Origin: Streptomyces viridosporus
GTDB taxonomy: Bacteria > Actinomycetota > Actinomycetes > Streptomycetales > Streptomycetaceae
Direction: 5' to 3'
NCBI RefSeq assembly: GCF_002078235.1
Contig: NZ_MSGP01000180.1
Coordinates: 1 to 37,360, forward strand
Length of the DNA stretch: 37,360 nt
The notes beneath the pieces were generated by a model. The model saw only the letters and a program-made list of their open reading frames with translations, did not search any database and was not told the origin of the DNA. A program made the position numbers and the translations under genes. Below are positions 22,647 through 33,600 of this stretch, piece after piece. Position 1 is the stretch's first letter; each line of letters starts with the position of its first letter.

Positions 22647-23636
22647 ATGCCCGTACTGGGAACCCTGCGCAGGCTGGTCATGGCGCCGTCACTGGAGGAA
22701 GTGAGCTTCTCCGGCCGGGGCTTCACGGTGCCGGACGACGAGCGCGCACGGAGACTGGAAGCCGTTCCGCAGGCCGTCGTCACCGGCTTCGAATGGGGCG
22801 TCGAGGACCGCGACCTCGCGACCACCGAACGCCGCCTGAGCCTGGTCGACCCCGAGCACCGGGGGTTCGCCTACGAGGGCGCCACCATGGCCTGCGCCAT
22901 CCGCGACGCGATGGGCCGGCCCGGCCACCGCACCCGCGACCTGCTCACCGGCGGCGGCAAGCCGCACATCTTCCTGAACTACATCGGCATCGGTTTCGCC
23001 ATGGCCAAGCTGCCGCGACCGCTGTGGAAGAAGATCGTCCCCGACCTGTCCGGGGCCGAGTACTACCCGGCGATGAGCTGGCTGTGCGTCGACGGATACG
23101 GCTTCGACCGCGCCTACTTCGACACCGGGACCTGGGTGACCCGTCAGCGGCTGGACGACCCGTACGACTGGGACGGCCACCCCTCCTACTGGCGCCGTGC
23201 CTTCGACCAGGGGGTCGGACGAGCCCTGTGGTTCATCCACGGCGGCCACGCCCGGCACGTCGCCGCGGCCGTCCGGGCGTTCGCCGGCGACCGGCAGGCG
23301 GACCTGTGGAGCGGCGTCGGCCTCGCCGCGACCTTCGCCGGCGGGAGCACCCCGGCGGAGCTGGCCCTGCTGCGCCGGGAGTCGGGCCCCGACCTCGGGC
23401 ACCTGGCGCAGGGGTCGGTGTTCGCCGCCAAGGCCCGCCACCACGCGGGGTTCGTCCCCGGGCACACCGAGGCGGCCGTCGAGGCGTTCACCGGACTGTC
23501 CGCCCGGGCCGCCGCCCGGCTCGCCGACGACAGCGCCCCGGCCGTCGTCCGCAGCGCCGGCGCACCCGCCTACGAGGTCTGGCGCACACAGGTGCGCGAA
23601 CGACTCGCCGCCGTCCCCTCCGTTGAGCACGTATGA
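22647..23636 (+). CDS. enediyne-associated DUF1702 protein (UnbL-like), first copy
   Basis: A 329-residue protein of the DUF1702 family found in enediyne clusters (UnbL/E3-type). Recognisable segments are HRGFAYEGATMACAIRDAMG, NYIGIGFAMAKLPRPLWKK, CVDGYGFDRAYFDTGTWV, FDQGVGRALWFIHGGH and, near the end, APAYEVWRTQVRERL. It is probably cytoplasmic, with no membrane segments. DUF1702 proteins are part of the conserved set next to PKSE, but no reaction has been firmly assigned; roles in processing the nascent polyene have been proposed. The ATG at 22647 follows GGGAGGAGG. A second DUF1702 gene of the same length lies 81 bp downstream, pointing to duplication and divergence. This gene probably shares the operon, although the 81-bp gap could hold a separate promoter. 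Confidence 0.9.
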   Translation: MPVLGTLRRLVMAPSLEEVSFSGRGFTVPDDERARRLEAVPQAVVTGFEWGVEDRDLATTERRLSLVDPEHRGFAYEGATMACAIRDAMGRPGHRTRDLLTGGGKPHIFLNYIGIGFAMAKLPRPLWKKIVPDLSGAEYYPAMSWLCVDGYGFDRAYFDTGTWVTRQRLDDPYDWDGHPSYWRRAFDQGVGRALWFIHGGHARHVAAAVRAFAGDRQADLWSGVGLAATFAGGSTPAELALLRRESGPDLGHLAQGSVFAAKARHHAGFVPGHTEAAVEAFTGLSARAAARLADDSAPAVVRSAGAPAYEVWRTQVRERLAAVPSVEHV

Positions 23637-23717
23637 AGTAGACGCACCGTCCCGCCCCCTGGCTCAATTTGATTTGCTGGCGAAATTCCAGAGATCTGAG
23701 AGGGGCAGGTCATTACC

Positions 23718-24707
23718 GTGGCCACTGGGTTCGGAACTTTACGGCGCAGACTGTTCACACCTCCCGTTTCGGAAACGACCATGGAGGTGCGCGGATTTCA
23801 TGTGAAGAACGCGGAGGCCAAGGCGCGGCTGGAGAGGATCGGCGAGATTTTCCTCCAGGGCTACGCCTGCGCGATGGAGGCGGCCTCGGCCGACGAGACC
23901 GAGGAGATGCTGGAAGCCGTCCCCCGGGACGTGCGGGGCTTCGCGTACGAGGGCGCGGGCATGGGCGCCGTGATCCACGACGCCCTCCCGGGCCACAGCG
24001 GCCGCCTGGCCGGCCTGCTGGCCGGCCGCGGCCGGCACCACGACTACATGATCCACGTCGGCATCGGCTGGGCGATGGCACGTCTGCCCAAGCCGCTGTG
24101 GCCCGACATCGCCGCCACCGACCCCTTGCTGCGCTGGCTCGCCCTGGACGGCTACGGCTTCCACCAGGCGTACTTCAAGACGGGCTCCTACGTCCGCACG
24201 CCCGAGGTCCGGCACCCCTTCCGCTGGGGCGGCGGGCACAACCACTACACGGCGAACGCCATCGACCAGGGCATCGGCCGGGCCCTGTGGTTCGTCGGAG
24301 GCACCGACCCCGAGGTCGTCGCCGACCTGATCCGCGCCTACCCCGAGCACCGCCACGGCGACCTGTACGCGGGCGCCGGGCTCGCCTGCACCTACGCGGG
24401 CGGGGCGGACGAGGACGAGTTGCGGAGCTTCGCCGAGGGGGCCGGCGAGCACCGCTGGGCGCTCGCGCAGGGCTCCGCGTTCGCCGTCGAGGCCCGCGTC
24501 AAGGCGGACACCGTCATCGAGCACACCCACCTCGCGGCCCGCGTCGTGTGCGGCACGACGGCCGAGCGGGCCGCACGCGTGTGCCGGGCCCTCAGGCCCC
24601 GCACGGCCGATCCGCGGGCCGCTTCTCCGGCCTACGAGACATGGCGGCGCGACATCGCCGCCGAACTCGCCTCTCTTTCGCTGCTCCGGAAAGGTGCCGA
24701 CCAGTGA
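23718..24707 (+). CDS. enediyne-associated DUF1702 protein (UnbL-like), second copy
   Basis: A 329-residue DUF1702 protein, clearly homologous to the preceding gene. Shared elements are RGFAYEGAGMGAVIHDALPG, HVGIGWAMARLPKPLW, LDGYGFHQAYFKTGSYV, AIDQGIGRALWFVGG and SPAYETWRRDI. It is the copy directly attached to the rest of the warhead set: its stop overlaps the GTG of the UnbV gene (GTGA). The start is a GTG at 23718 (MATGFGTLRRRLF). Leu8 is encoded by TTA (23739-23741), the only TTA I noticed in the warhead genes. In Streptomyces this codon needs the bldA tRNA and would put this gene, and through coupling the downstream genes, under developmental control. The catalytic role is unknown, as for all DUF1702 proteins. 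Confidence 0.92.
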   Translation: MATGFGTLRRRLFTPPVSETTMEVRGFHVKNAEAKARLERIGEIFLQGYACAMEAASADETEEMLEAVPRDVRGFAYEGAGMGAVIHDALPGHSGRLAGLLAGRGRHHDYMIHVGIGWAMARLPKPLWPDIAATDPLLRWLALDGYGFHQAYFKTGSYVRTPEVRHPFRWGGGHNHYTANAIDQGIGRALWFVGGTDPEVVADLIRAYPEHRHGDLYAGAGLACTYAGGADEDELRSFAEGAGEHRWALAQGSAFAVEARVKADTVIEHTHLAARVVCGTTAERAARVCRALRPRTADPRAASPAYETWRRDIAAELASLSLLRKGADQ

Positions 24708-26614
24708 CGGTCACGAAGAACTGGATGCGCAGAAACTCGCCGGGAATCGTCGCCCTCGCTCTGATGGTGGGGACTTTTTACGTGGTGCAGCTTCCCGAGT
24801 CGTCGGCGTCCGAGGTCGACGAAATAGCGGAGAAATTCGCGTTCGAGAAGCTGTCCATATCCATGCCGGGCGGTTTCGAGAAACAGGAGGTCCGGAAGGT
24901 CAACAAGGCCTACCAGCACATCGAGGCGTGGATCTCCTCGGTCGGCGCGGGCATCGCCCTCAACGACCTCGACGGCGACGGGCTGCCGAACGACCTGTGC
25001 GTCAGCGACCCGCGCATCGACCAGGCGGTGGTCACTCCCGCACCGACGCGGAAGGACGCCTACGCGGCCTTCGCGCTCGACCCGGCGCCGCTCGGCGTCA
25101 GCACGACGATGGCGCCGATGGGCTGCATGCCCGGCGACTACAACGAGGACGGCGCGATGGACCTCCTCGTCTACTACTGGGGCCGCACCCCCGTCATCTT
25201 CGTCAACGAGGGCGTCGAGGGCGCGCCGCTGACGGCGGACTCCTTCCGGCCCACCGAACTGCTGCCCGGCAAGCCCGGCAAGAAGTACACCGGTCCGCTG
25301 TGGAACTCCAACACCGCCGCCGTCGCCGACTTCGACGGTGACGGCCACGACGACATCTTCATCGGGAACTACTTCCCCGACAGCCCCGTCCTGGACCCCT
25401 CCAAGGACGGCGGCGTCACCATGAACGACTCCCTCTCGCACGCCCAGAACGGCGGCGGCGGTCACTTCTTCCGCTGGACGGAGGACGGGTACGAGAAGAC
25501 CGACGGCTCCGTCCCGCAGGGACTGGACAAGGGCTGGTCGCTCGGCGCCTCGGCCGCCGACCTCGACGGCGACCGGCTGCCGGAGCTGTACCTCGCCCAC
25601 GACTTCGGCACCTCGGCCCTGTTGCACAACGTCTCCCGCCCCGGTGAGATCGAGTTCCGCGAGGTCAAGTCCGATCACTCCGGTCTCGTCCCCAAGTCCA
25701 AGGAGCTGGGCCGCAGTTCGTTCAAGGGCATGGGCGTCGACTTCGGCGACCTGAACCACGACGGCCTGTACGACCTGTTCGTCAGCAACATCACGACGTC
25801 GTTCGGCATCCAGGAGTCCAACTTCGCCTTCGTCAACCGGGCCGACAGCAAGGCCGAGCTGCGGGGCCGCTTCCTGGAGGGCGAGGCGCCCTACGAGGAC
25901 AGGTCCTCCTCCCTCGGGCTCGCCTGGTCCGGCTGGGGCTGGGACGTGAAGATGGGCGACTTCGACAACGACGGGAACCTGGAGATCACCCAGGCCCTCG
26001 GCTTCGTCAAGGGCAAGCACAACCGCTGGCCGCAGCTGCAGGAGCTGGCCACCGCCAACGACGCCCTGGTCGCCAACCCGCAGTGGTGGCCCAAGGTCCA
26101 GGTCGGCGACGATCTGGCCGGCAGCCAGCGGATGCGGTTCTTCGCCCTGGACGAGAAGACCGGCCGGTACGCCAATCTGTCCCAGCGGCTCGGCATCGGC
26201 GAGCCCGTCCCGACCCGCGGCATCGCCACCGCCGACGTGGACGGCGACGGCCGCCTCGACATGGCCGTCGCCCGGCAGTGGGGCGAGCCGGCCTTCTTCC
26301 GCAACGTCAGCGAGAACCCCGGTTCCTCCCTGCAGCTGACCCTGACCCACCCCGACGGAGCCCCCGTGGTGGGCGCCGAGGTCTGTGTCGAACTGCCCGA
26401 CGGCACCAAGCGCATCGCCCGCCTCGACGGCGGAGGCGGCCACTCCGGCAAGCGCAGCACCGACGTGCACATCGGCCTGGGCCAGGGCGTCCGGGGACCG
26501 CTGCCCACCGTGCTGACCTGGCGTGACCGCAGCGGCGACGTCCATGAGCAGAAGCTGCGGATGGAGCCCGGCCGGCACGGCTTCGAGCTCGGCATCCAGG
26601 CCAAGGAGAAGTGA
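24704..26614 (+). CDS. enediyne-associated FG-GAP/VCBS protein (UnbV)
   Basis: A 636-residue protein of the UnbV (CRTAC/ASPIC-type) group conserved in enediyne clusters (E4-type). A single N-terminal hydrophobic segment (GIVALALMVGTFYVVQL, about 14-30) suggests membrane anchoring or export. The rest is a beta-propeller-like array with seven calcium-loop motifs: DLDGDGLPND, DYNEDGAMD, DFDGDGHDD, DLDGDRLPE, DLNHDGLYD, DFDNDGNLE and DVDGDGRLD. A C-terminal ASPIC-like portion contains LQLTLTHPDGAPVVGAEVCV. It is needed for enediyne production in studied clusters, but its biochemical function is unclear. The start is a GTG at 24704 overlapping the DUF1702 stop; the longer upstream frame only shadows that gene. 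The UnbU gene starts 2 bp after its stop, so the two are co-translated. Confidence 0.93.
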   Translation: MTVTKNWMRRNSPGIVALALMVGTFYVVQLPESSASEVDEIAEKFAFEKLSISMPGGFEKQEVRKVNKAYQHIEAWISSVGAGIALNDLDGDGLPNDLCVSDPRIDQAVVTPAPTRKDAYAAFALDPAPLGVSTTMAPMGCMPGDYNEDGAMDLLVYYWGRTPVIFVNEGVEGAPLTADSFRPTELLPGKPGKKYTGPLWNSNTAAVADFDGDGHDDIFIGNYFPDSPVLDPSKDGGVTMNDSLSHAQNGGGGHFFRWTEDGYEKTDGSVPQGLDKGWSLGASAADLDGDRLPELYLAHDFGTSALLHNVSRPGEIEFREVKSDHSGLVPKSKELGRSSFKGMGVDFGDLNHDGLYDLFVSNITTSFGIQESNFAFVNRADSKAELRGRFLEGEAPYEDRSSSLGLAWSGWGWDVKMGDFDNDGNLEITQALGFVKGKHNRWPQLQELATANDALVANPQWWPKVQVGDDLAGSQRMRFFALDEKTGRYANLSQRLGIGEPVPTRGIATADVDGDGRLDMAVARQWGEPAFFRNVSENPGSSLQLTLTHPDGAPVVGAEVCVELPDGTKRIARLDGGGGHSGKRSTDVHIGLGQGVRGPLPTVLTWRDRSGDVHEQKLRMEPGRHGFELGIQAKEK

Positions 26615-26616
26615 TC

Positions 26617-27684
26617 ATGTCCCCGTCCCAGACCGCCGCCCCGCGCCACAGCACGAAGGTCGTCACGGCGCTGCGGAGATTCGCGATCTCGATCTCCGTG
26701 CTCAACGTCTTCGGCTACACCGTGCTCGGTTTCGAGCAACCCTGGACCTGGCCCTTCATCGCCCTGGCCACCGCCTACACACTGGAGATCGCCCTGGAGG
26801 CGATCGGCGCCCGGGTCGAGGGCCGCGCCCCCCGCTTCCGGGGCAACGGCTTCAAGGGCCTGGTGGAGTTCCTGCTGCCGGCCCACATCACCGCGCTCGC
26901 GGTGAACATGCTCTCCTACGTCAACGACGTCGTCGAGGTCATGATCTTCGGCGTCATCGTCGCCGTCGGCACCAAGTGGGTGCTCAGGGCCCCGGTCAAG
27001 GGCCGCATGCGGCACGTCATGAATCCCTCGAACTTCGGCATCGCCGTCATCCTGCTGCTGTTCCCGTGGGCCTCCATCGCGCCGCCGTACCAGTTCACCG
27101 AGTACATCGACGGCGGCTTCGACTGGCTCGTCCCGGCGATCATCATCGTCTTCGGCACGATGCTCAACGCCAAGCTCACCGAGCGCATGTGGCTCATCCT
27201 CGCCTGGGTCGGCGGCTTCGCCCTCCAGGCCGTCGTGCGCGGCCTGGTGTTCGACACCTCCATCCCGGCGGCCCTGGCGATGATGACCGGCGTGGCATTC
27301 GTGCTCTTCACCAACTACATGATCACGGACCCCGGCACGACCCCCTCCTCCAAGTGGGGCCAGATCGCCTTCGGCGGCTCGGTCGCGGCCATGTACGGCG
27401 TGCTGACCGCCATGAGCGTGGCCTACGGCCTCTTCTTCGCCACCGCGCTCGTCTGCGCCATCCGGGGCGCCTTCCTGTGGACCGCGGACACCGTGGCCAA
27501 GCGGCGTGCCGAGGAGGCCCTGGCGCTGGCCGCCGTCGAACAGGCCGTGGACCGGGACGCCGTGACCGGACAGACCGCGGACCCGGACACCGAGGCCGCG
27601 CCGACGTGCGACTGCCCGGCGGACGCCTGCGCCTGCCCGCCCGCGGCCCCGGAGACGGCTCGGAAGGCGCCGGTGACAGCATGA
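26617..27684 (+). CDS. enediyne-associated RnfD-like membrane protein (UnbU)
   Basis: A 355-residue integral membrane protein of the UnbU (E5-type) group, distantly like RnfD/NqrB. About eight to ten hydrophobic helices are visible, for example WPFIALATAYTLEIAL, VMIFGVIVAVGTKWVL, FGIAVILLLFPWASI and LVPAIIIVFGTMLNA. The loops carry RHVMNPSNFGIA and FTNYMITDPGTTPSSKWG; the NPSNFG and TDPGTTP motifs are typical of the RnfD fold, where they bind flavin. The C-terminal tail is hydrophilic and has CDCPADACACPP, a Cys cluster that might hold metal. It may move electrons or metabolites at the membrane for warhead maturation; no role is proven. The ATG at 26617 is preceded by AAGGAG and directly follows UnbV. 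Its stop overlaps the PKSE start (ATGA). Confidence 0.93.
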   Translation: MSPSQTAAPRHSTKVVTALRRFAISISVLNVFGYTVLGFEQPWTWPFIALATAYTLEIALEAIGARVEGRAPRFRGNGFKGLVEFLLPAHITALAVNMLSYVNDVVEVMIFGVIVAVGTKWVLRAPVKGRMRHVMNPSNFGIAVILLLFPWASIAPPYQFTEYIDGGFDWLVPAIIIVFGTMLNAKLTERMWLILAWVGGFALQAVVRGLVFDTSIPAALAMMTGVAFVLFTNYMITDPGTTPSSKWGQIAFGGSVAAMYGVLTAMSVAYGLFFATALVCAIRGAFLWTADTVAKRRAEEALALAAVEQAVDRDAVTGQTADPDTEAAPTCDCPADACACPPAAPETARKAPVTA

Positions 27685-30600
27685 GCAGGATCGCCATCGT
27701 CGGCATAGCCTGCCGCTACCCCGACGCCGACTCGCCCCAGGAACTGTGGGACAACGCCGTCGCCGGACGGCGCGCCTTCCGCCGGCTGCCCGACGTCCGG
27801 ATGAACCTGGACGACTACTGGGACGCCGACCCGTCCACCCCCGACACCTTCTACGCGCGCAACGCCGCCGTCCTCGAGGGCTACGCGTTCGACCGGATCG
27901 CCCACCGCATCGCGGGCAGCACCTTCCGCTCGACGGACATGACGCACTGGCTCGCCCTCGACACCGCCGCACGGGCCCTGGCCGACGCCGGATTCCCCGA
28001 TGGCGAGGGACTGCCGCGCGAGCGCACCGGGGTGGTGGTGGGCAACACGCTCACCGGTGAGTTCACCCGCGCCAACGTCATGCGGCTGCGCTGGCCCTAC
28101 GTACGGCGGGTGATGGCCTCGGCCCTCGCTGGCCAGGACGGCTGGGACGACGCCCGCGTCGCGGACTTCCTCGCCGAGGTCGAGTCCTCGTACAAGGAAC
28201 CCTTTCCGGCCGTCGACGAGGACACGCTGGCCGGAGGGCTCGCCAACACCATCGCGGGCCGCATCTGCAACCACTTCGACCTGGGCGGCGGCGGGTACAC
28301 CGTCGACGGCGCGTGCTCCTCCTCGCTGCTGTCGGTCACCACGGTCGGCACCGCGCTGCTCTCCGGCGACATCGACGTCGGCGTCGCCGGCGGCGTGGAC
28401 CTGTCGATCGACCCGTTCGAGATCATCGGCTTCGCGAAGACCGGTGCCCTCGCCAAGGGGGAGATGAAGCTCTACGACCGCGGCTCCAACGGTTTCTGGC
28501 CGGGGGAGGGGTGCGGGATCGTGGTCATGATGCGCGAGGAGGACGCCCTCGCGGCCGGCCATCGCGTCTACGCCACCATCGCGGGCTGGGGCATCTCCTC
28601 GGACGGACAGGGCGGGATCACCCGGCCCGAGGTCAGCGGCTACCGGCTGGCCCTGCGACGCGCCTACGAGCGGGCCGGTTTCGGCATCGAGACGGTGCGC
28701 CTGTTCGAGGGCCACGGCACCGGAACCGCCGTCGGCGACACCACCGAGCTCACCGCGCTCACCGAGGAACGCGCCGCGGCCGGCCCGGACGTCCCCGTCG
28801 CGGCCATCACCTCGGTCAAGGGCATGATCGGCCACACCAAGGCCGCCGCCGGGATCGCGGGCCTGATCAAGGCCGTCCTCGCCCTCGACCACCACACCGT
28901 CCCGCCGTCGATCGGCACCGTCGATCCGCACGACCTGCTCACCGGCGAACGGGCCAACCTCAAGGCGCTGCGCAAGGCGGAGCCCTGGCCCGAGGACGCA
29001 CCGCGCCGGGCCGGCATCACCGCCATGGGCTTCGGCGGCATCAACACGCACGTGGTCCTCGACGAACCCGCCACCCGGCGCCGGCCGCCGGCGCACCACC
29101 GGCCCGTCGCGCTGGCGGACTCCCCGCAGGACTGCGAACTGCTCGTCCTCGACGCCGACTCGCCCCGGCACCTGCGCACCAGGATCACCGAGGTCGCCGA
29201 CTTCGTCGCCGGTGTGTCCTACGGCCAGGTCGCCGACCTGGCCGCCACCCTCCAGCGCGAACTGCGCGGCAGGCCGCACCGCGCGGCCGTCGTCGTCTCC
29301 TCCCCGGAGGACGCCGAGCGGCGCCTGCGGCACCTGGCCGGCCTGCTGGAGTCCGGCGAGAGCACGTACACCGCCGCGGACACGCGCGGCTTCCTCGGCA
29401 AGGTCACCGGACCGGCCCGGGTCGGGTTCCTCTTCCCGGGGCAGGGCTCCGGCAGGGGGACCGGCGGAGGCGCGCTGCGCCGCCGGTTCGCCCAGGCCGC
29501 CGACGTCTTCGACCGGGCCGGCCTGCCGAGCACCGGCGACATGGTCGCCACCGACGTGGCCCAGCCGCGCATCGTCACCGGCTCCGCCGCCGGCCTGCGC
29601 GTCCTCGACGCGCTGCGCCTGGGGGCGACCGTCGCCGTCGGCCACAGCCTCGGCGAGCTCTCGGCCCTGCACTGGGCGGGCGCCTTCGACGAGCGGACGC
29701 TGCTGGAGGCGGCGCGCGTGCGGGGCGGGGCCATGGCCCGGCACAGCGCCTCGGGCACCATGGCCTCCCTGCACGCGTCCCCCGAGCGGGCGGAGGAGCT
29801 CATCACCGGCCTCGACGTGGTCGTCGCCGGATACAACGGACCCGGACAGACCGTGGTCGCCGGCCCCGTCGAGGCGGTCCGGGACGTCGAGCGCCGGGCC
29901 GGTGAGGCCGGGGTGGACTGCACCCGGCTCCCCGTCTCCCACGCCTTCCACTCGCCCCTGGTCGCCCCGGCGGCCGAGGCGTTCGGCACCTGGCTGGCCG
30001 ACGCGGACCTCGGGCAGGTCCACGGCAGGGTCGTCTCCACGGTCACCGGTGCCGGACTGGACCGGGACACCGACGTACCGGCGCTGCTGAGCCGTCAGAT
30101 CACCGCTCCCGTCCGCTTCACCCAGGCGGTGCGCGAGGCGGCCCGGCACGCCGACCTGTTCGTCGAGGTCGGCCCGGGGCGCGTGCTCAGCGGCATCGCG
30201 CGGGCGGCCACGGACGTCCCGGCCGTCGCGCTGGACACCGACGACGAGTCGCTGCGCGGCCTCCTCGGCGTCGCGGGCGCCGCGTTCGTCGCGGGCGCCC
30301 CCGTCGCGCTCGAGGTCCTGTTCCAGGGTCGGCTGATCCGGCCGCTGACGGTCGGTCAGGAGTTCTCCTTCCTCTCCAGCCCGTGCGAGCAGGCGCCCCG
30401 CGACGGCGTGCCCCCCGCCCGGGCCCCGCGTCCGGACACCGCACGGGTCCCGGCCGGCGCGACCGCGGCAGCGGCACGCGTCCCCGGCACCCGGCCCGGC
30501 ACCCCGGCACCCCCGGCCGCCGTGTCCGCGGCGTCCGCGGGCGAGCCGTCCCCCGTCGTCGAGGAGACGATCGAGGAGACGGCCGAGGAAACGGCCGAGG

Positions 30601-33600
30601 AGACGGCCGCGGAGCGGGAGCCGGCGCTGGACGTGCTGCGGGACCTGGTCGCGGAGCGGGCCGAGCTCCCGGCCGAACTCGTGGACCCGGACAGCCGGCT
30701 CCTGGACGACCTGCACCTGAGTTCCATCACCGTCGGTCAGATCGTCAACCTCGCGGCGGCCCGCCTCGGGATAGCGCCGACCCAGTTGTCGACCAACTTC
30801 GCCACCGCCAGCCTCACCGAACTCGCCGAAGCCCTGGACACCCTGGTCGGCACCGGCGCGACGGCGGCCGGGGACGCCGGCGTCGCCGCGGTGGCGGGTG
30901 CCGCGCCCTGGGCCCGGCCGTTCGCCGTGGACCTGCAGGAGGTGGCCGCGCCGTCGGCCGGGGCCGCCGAGGCGTGCGGCGCGTGGGAGCTGTTCGGCAC
31001 CGCTGACCGGGCCTTCTGCCAGGACCTGAGGACGGCGCTGGAAGGCGCCGGCACCGGCAGCGGTGTCCTCGCCGTCCTGCCCCGGGACTGCACCCGGCAG
31101 GAGGTGGACGAGGCGCTCGCCGCCGCCAGGAGCGCCCTGGCGGGGGACCGGGGACGACGGTTCGTCCTGGTGCAGGACGGGCGCGGCGCGGCAGGTCTGG
31201 CCAAGACGTTGCACCAGGAGGCCCCGCACCTGCGCACCACGATCGTCCGGACCCCGCTGAACGGGGACGCGGTGGCACGTGTCGTGGCCGAGGTCCGCGC
31301 GACCGACCGGTTCGGCGAGGCCCACTACGACGCGGCCGGGGTGCGGCGCGTGCCGACCCTGCGGGCCCTGCCGGTCCGGCAGGAGACCACCGACCTCCCG
31401 CTGGACGCCACGGACGTGCTGCTGGTGACCGGCGGCGGCAAGGGCATCTCCGCCGAGTGCGCCCTGGCCGTCGCCCGGCGGACCGGGGCGAAGCTGGCCG
31501 TGCTCGGCCGGTCGGATCCGGCCGCCGACACCGAACTCGCCGAGAACCTGGCGCGGATGGCCGACAGCGGCGTCGGCGTGCACTACGCGCGCGCCGACGT
31601 CACCGACCCCGAGCGGACCGCGGCGGCCGTCGCCGAACTGGAGAGGACGCTGGGGAAGATCACCGGCGTGCTGCACGGAGCGGGCCGCAACGAGCCGGCC
31701 GCCCTGACCGAACTGGACGCGGAGGACTTCCGCCGCACCTTCGCGCCCAAAGTCGACGGCCTGCGCACCGTCCTCGACGCGGTGGGGGCCGACGGCCTGA
31801 AGCTGCTGGTCTCCTTCGGCAGCATCATCGGCCGGGCGGGACTGCGCGGCGAGGCCCACTACGCCACCGCCAACGAGTGGCTGGCGGACCTCACCGAGGA
31901 GGTCGCCCGCGCCCACCCGCGGCTCCGCGCGAGGTGCGTGGAGTGGTCGGTGTGGTCCGGCGTCGGCATGGGCGAGAAGCTCTCCGTCGTCGAGTCGCTC
32001 TCCCGCGAGGGCATCACCCCCGTCTCGCCCGACCAGGGCGTGGAGATCCTGCTGCGCCTGATCTCCGACCCGGACGCCCCCGTGGTCACGGTCGTCAGCG
32101 GCCGCACCGAGGGCATCGAAACCGTCCGCCGCGACCTGCCGCCGCTGCCGCTGCTGAGGTTCACCGGCAACCCGCTCGTGCGCTACCACGGCGTCGAGCT
32201 CGTCACCGAGGTGGAGCTGAACGCGGGCACCGACCCCTACCTGGCCGACCACCTGCTCGACGGCAACCTGCTGCTGCCCGCCGTCATGGGCATGGAGGCG
32301 ATGGTGCAGGTCGCGACCGCCGCGACCGGCTGGAGCGGCACACCCGTCATCGAAGGGGCCGAGTTCCTGCGGCCCATCGTCGTACCGCCCAACGGCAGCG
32401 CCAGGATCCGTGTCGCGGCCACCGTCACCGGCCGCGACACCGTCGACGTCGCCGTGCACGCCGAGGACACCGGCTTCGTGGCCGAGCACTTCCGGGCACG
32501 GCTCGTCTTCGGCGGCGCCCAGACCCCGGACGGACCGCCCGAGCAGGTGCCCGAGGGCACCGCCCCGGTCCCGCTCGACCCGGCCGCCGACCTGTACGGC
32601 GGGCTGCTGTTCCAGGGCGAGCGCTTCCAGCGGCTGCGCCGCTTCCACCGGGCCGCGGCCCGGCACGTCGACGCCGACGTCGACGTGCGGCGGCACCCCG
32701 AGGGCTGGTTCGCCGGGTTCCTGCCCGGGCGGCTGCTGCTGGCCGACCCGGGCATGCGCGACGCGCTCATGCACGGGAACCAGGTCTGCGTGCCCGACGC
32801 CACCCTGCTGCCCTCCGGCGTCGAGCGGATCCACCCGCTCGGCTCCGGTGACCACGTGCCGGAGCGGCTCCGGTACACGGCCGTCGAACGCAGCCGGGAC
32901 GGCAACACCTACGTCTACGACATCGCCGTGCGCGACGAGGACGGCACCGTCGTCGAGCGCTGGGAGGGACTGACCCTGCACGCCGTGCGCCGGACCGACG
33001 GGGCCGGCCCCTGGGTCGCGCCCCTGCTCGGCCCGTACCTGGAGCGCACCCTCGAAGAGGTCCTGGACGCCCGGATCGCGGTCGCCGTCGAGCCGCACGG
33101 CGGGCAGCCCGCCGGCTCGGTGACCCAGCGCCGCGGCTTCACCGCAGACGCGGCGGCCCGTGCCCTGGGCACCCCGGTGACGGTCAGCCACCGGCCCGAC
33201 GGACGACCGGAACTCGAACCGGACCGGCACCTGTCGATGTCCGCGGCCCACGGGCTCGGGGTGACCCTCAGCGCCGTCTCCGGCTCGGAGGTGGCCTGCG
33301 ACATCGAAGCGGTCAGCATGCGCTCGGCGACCGAGTGGCAGGGGCTGCTCGGCGAGCACGCCCCGGTGGCGCAGCTGGTCGCCAAGGAGACGGGCGAGGC
33401 ACCCGACACCGCCGCCACGCGCGTGTGGAGCGCCGTCGAGTGCCTCCGGAAGGCCGGGATCATGGCGGGGGCGCCGCTGACCGTGCTGCCCCGGCGCAGG
33501 GAGGCGTGGGTGGAGTTCACCGCGGGCGGCATCCGCATCGCCACCTTCGTCACCGCGCTGCGCGACGCCCTGGAACCCGCGGTCTTCGCCTTCCTCGTAC

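Noticed and set aside
23669..24703. In-frame upstream extension of UnbV
   Set aside because: It overlaps the second DUF1702 gene entirely and has Arg/Gly/Pro-rich shadow composition; the GTG at 24704 gives the proper N-terminus.
26523..27680. In-frame upstream extension of PKSE
   Set aside because: It shadows UnbU; the KS domain begins directly after the ATG at 27681.
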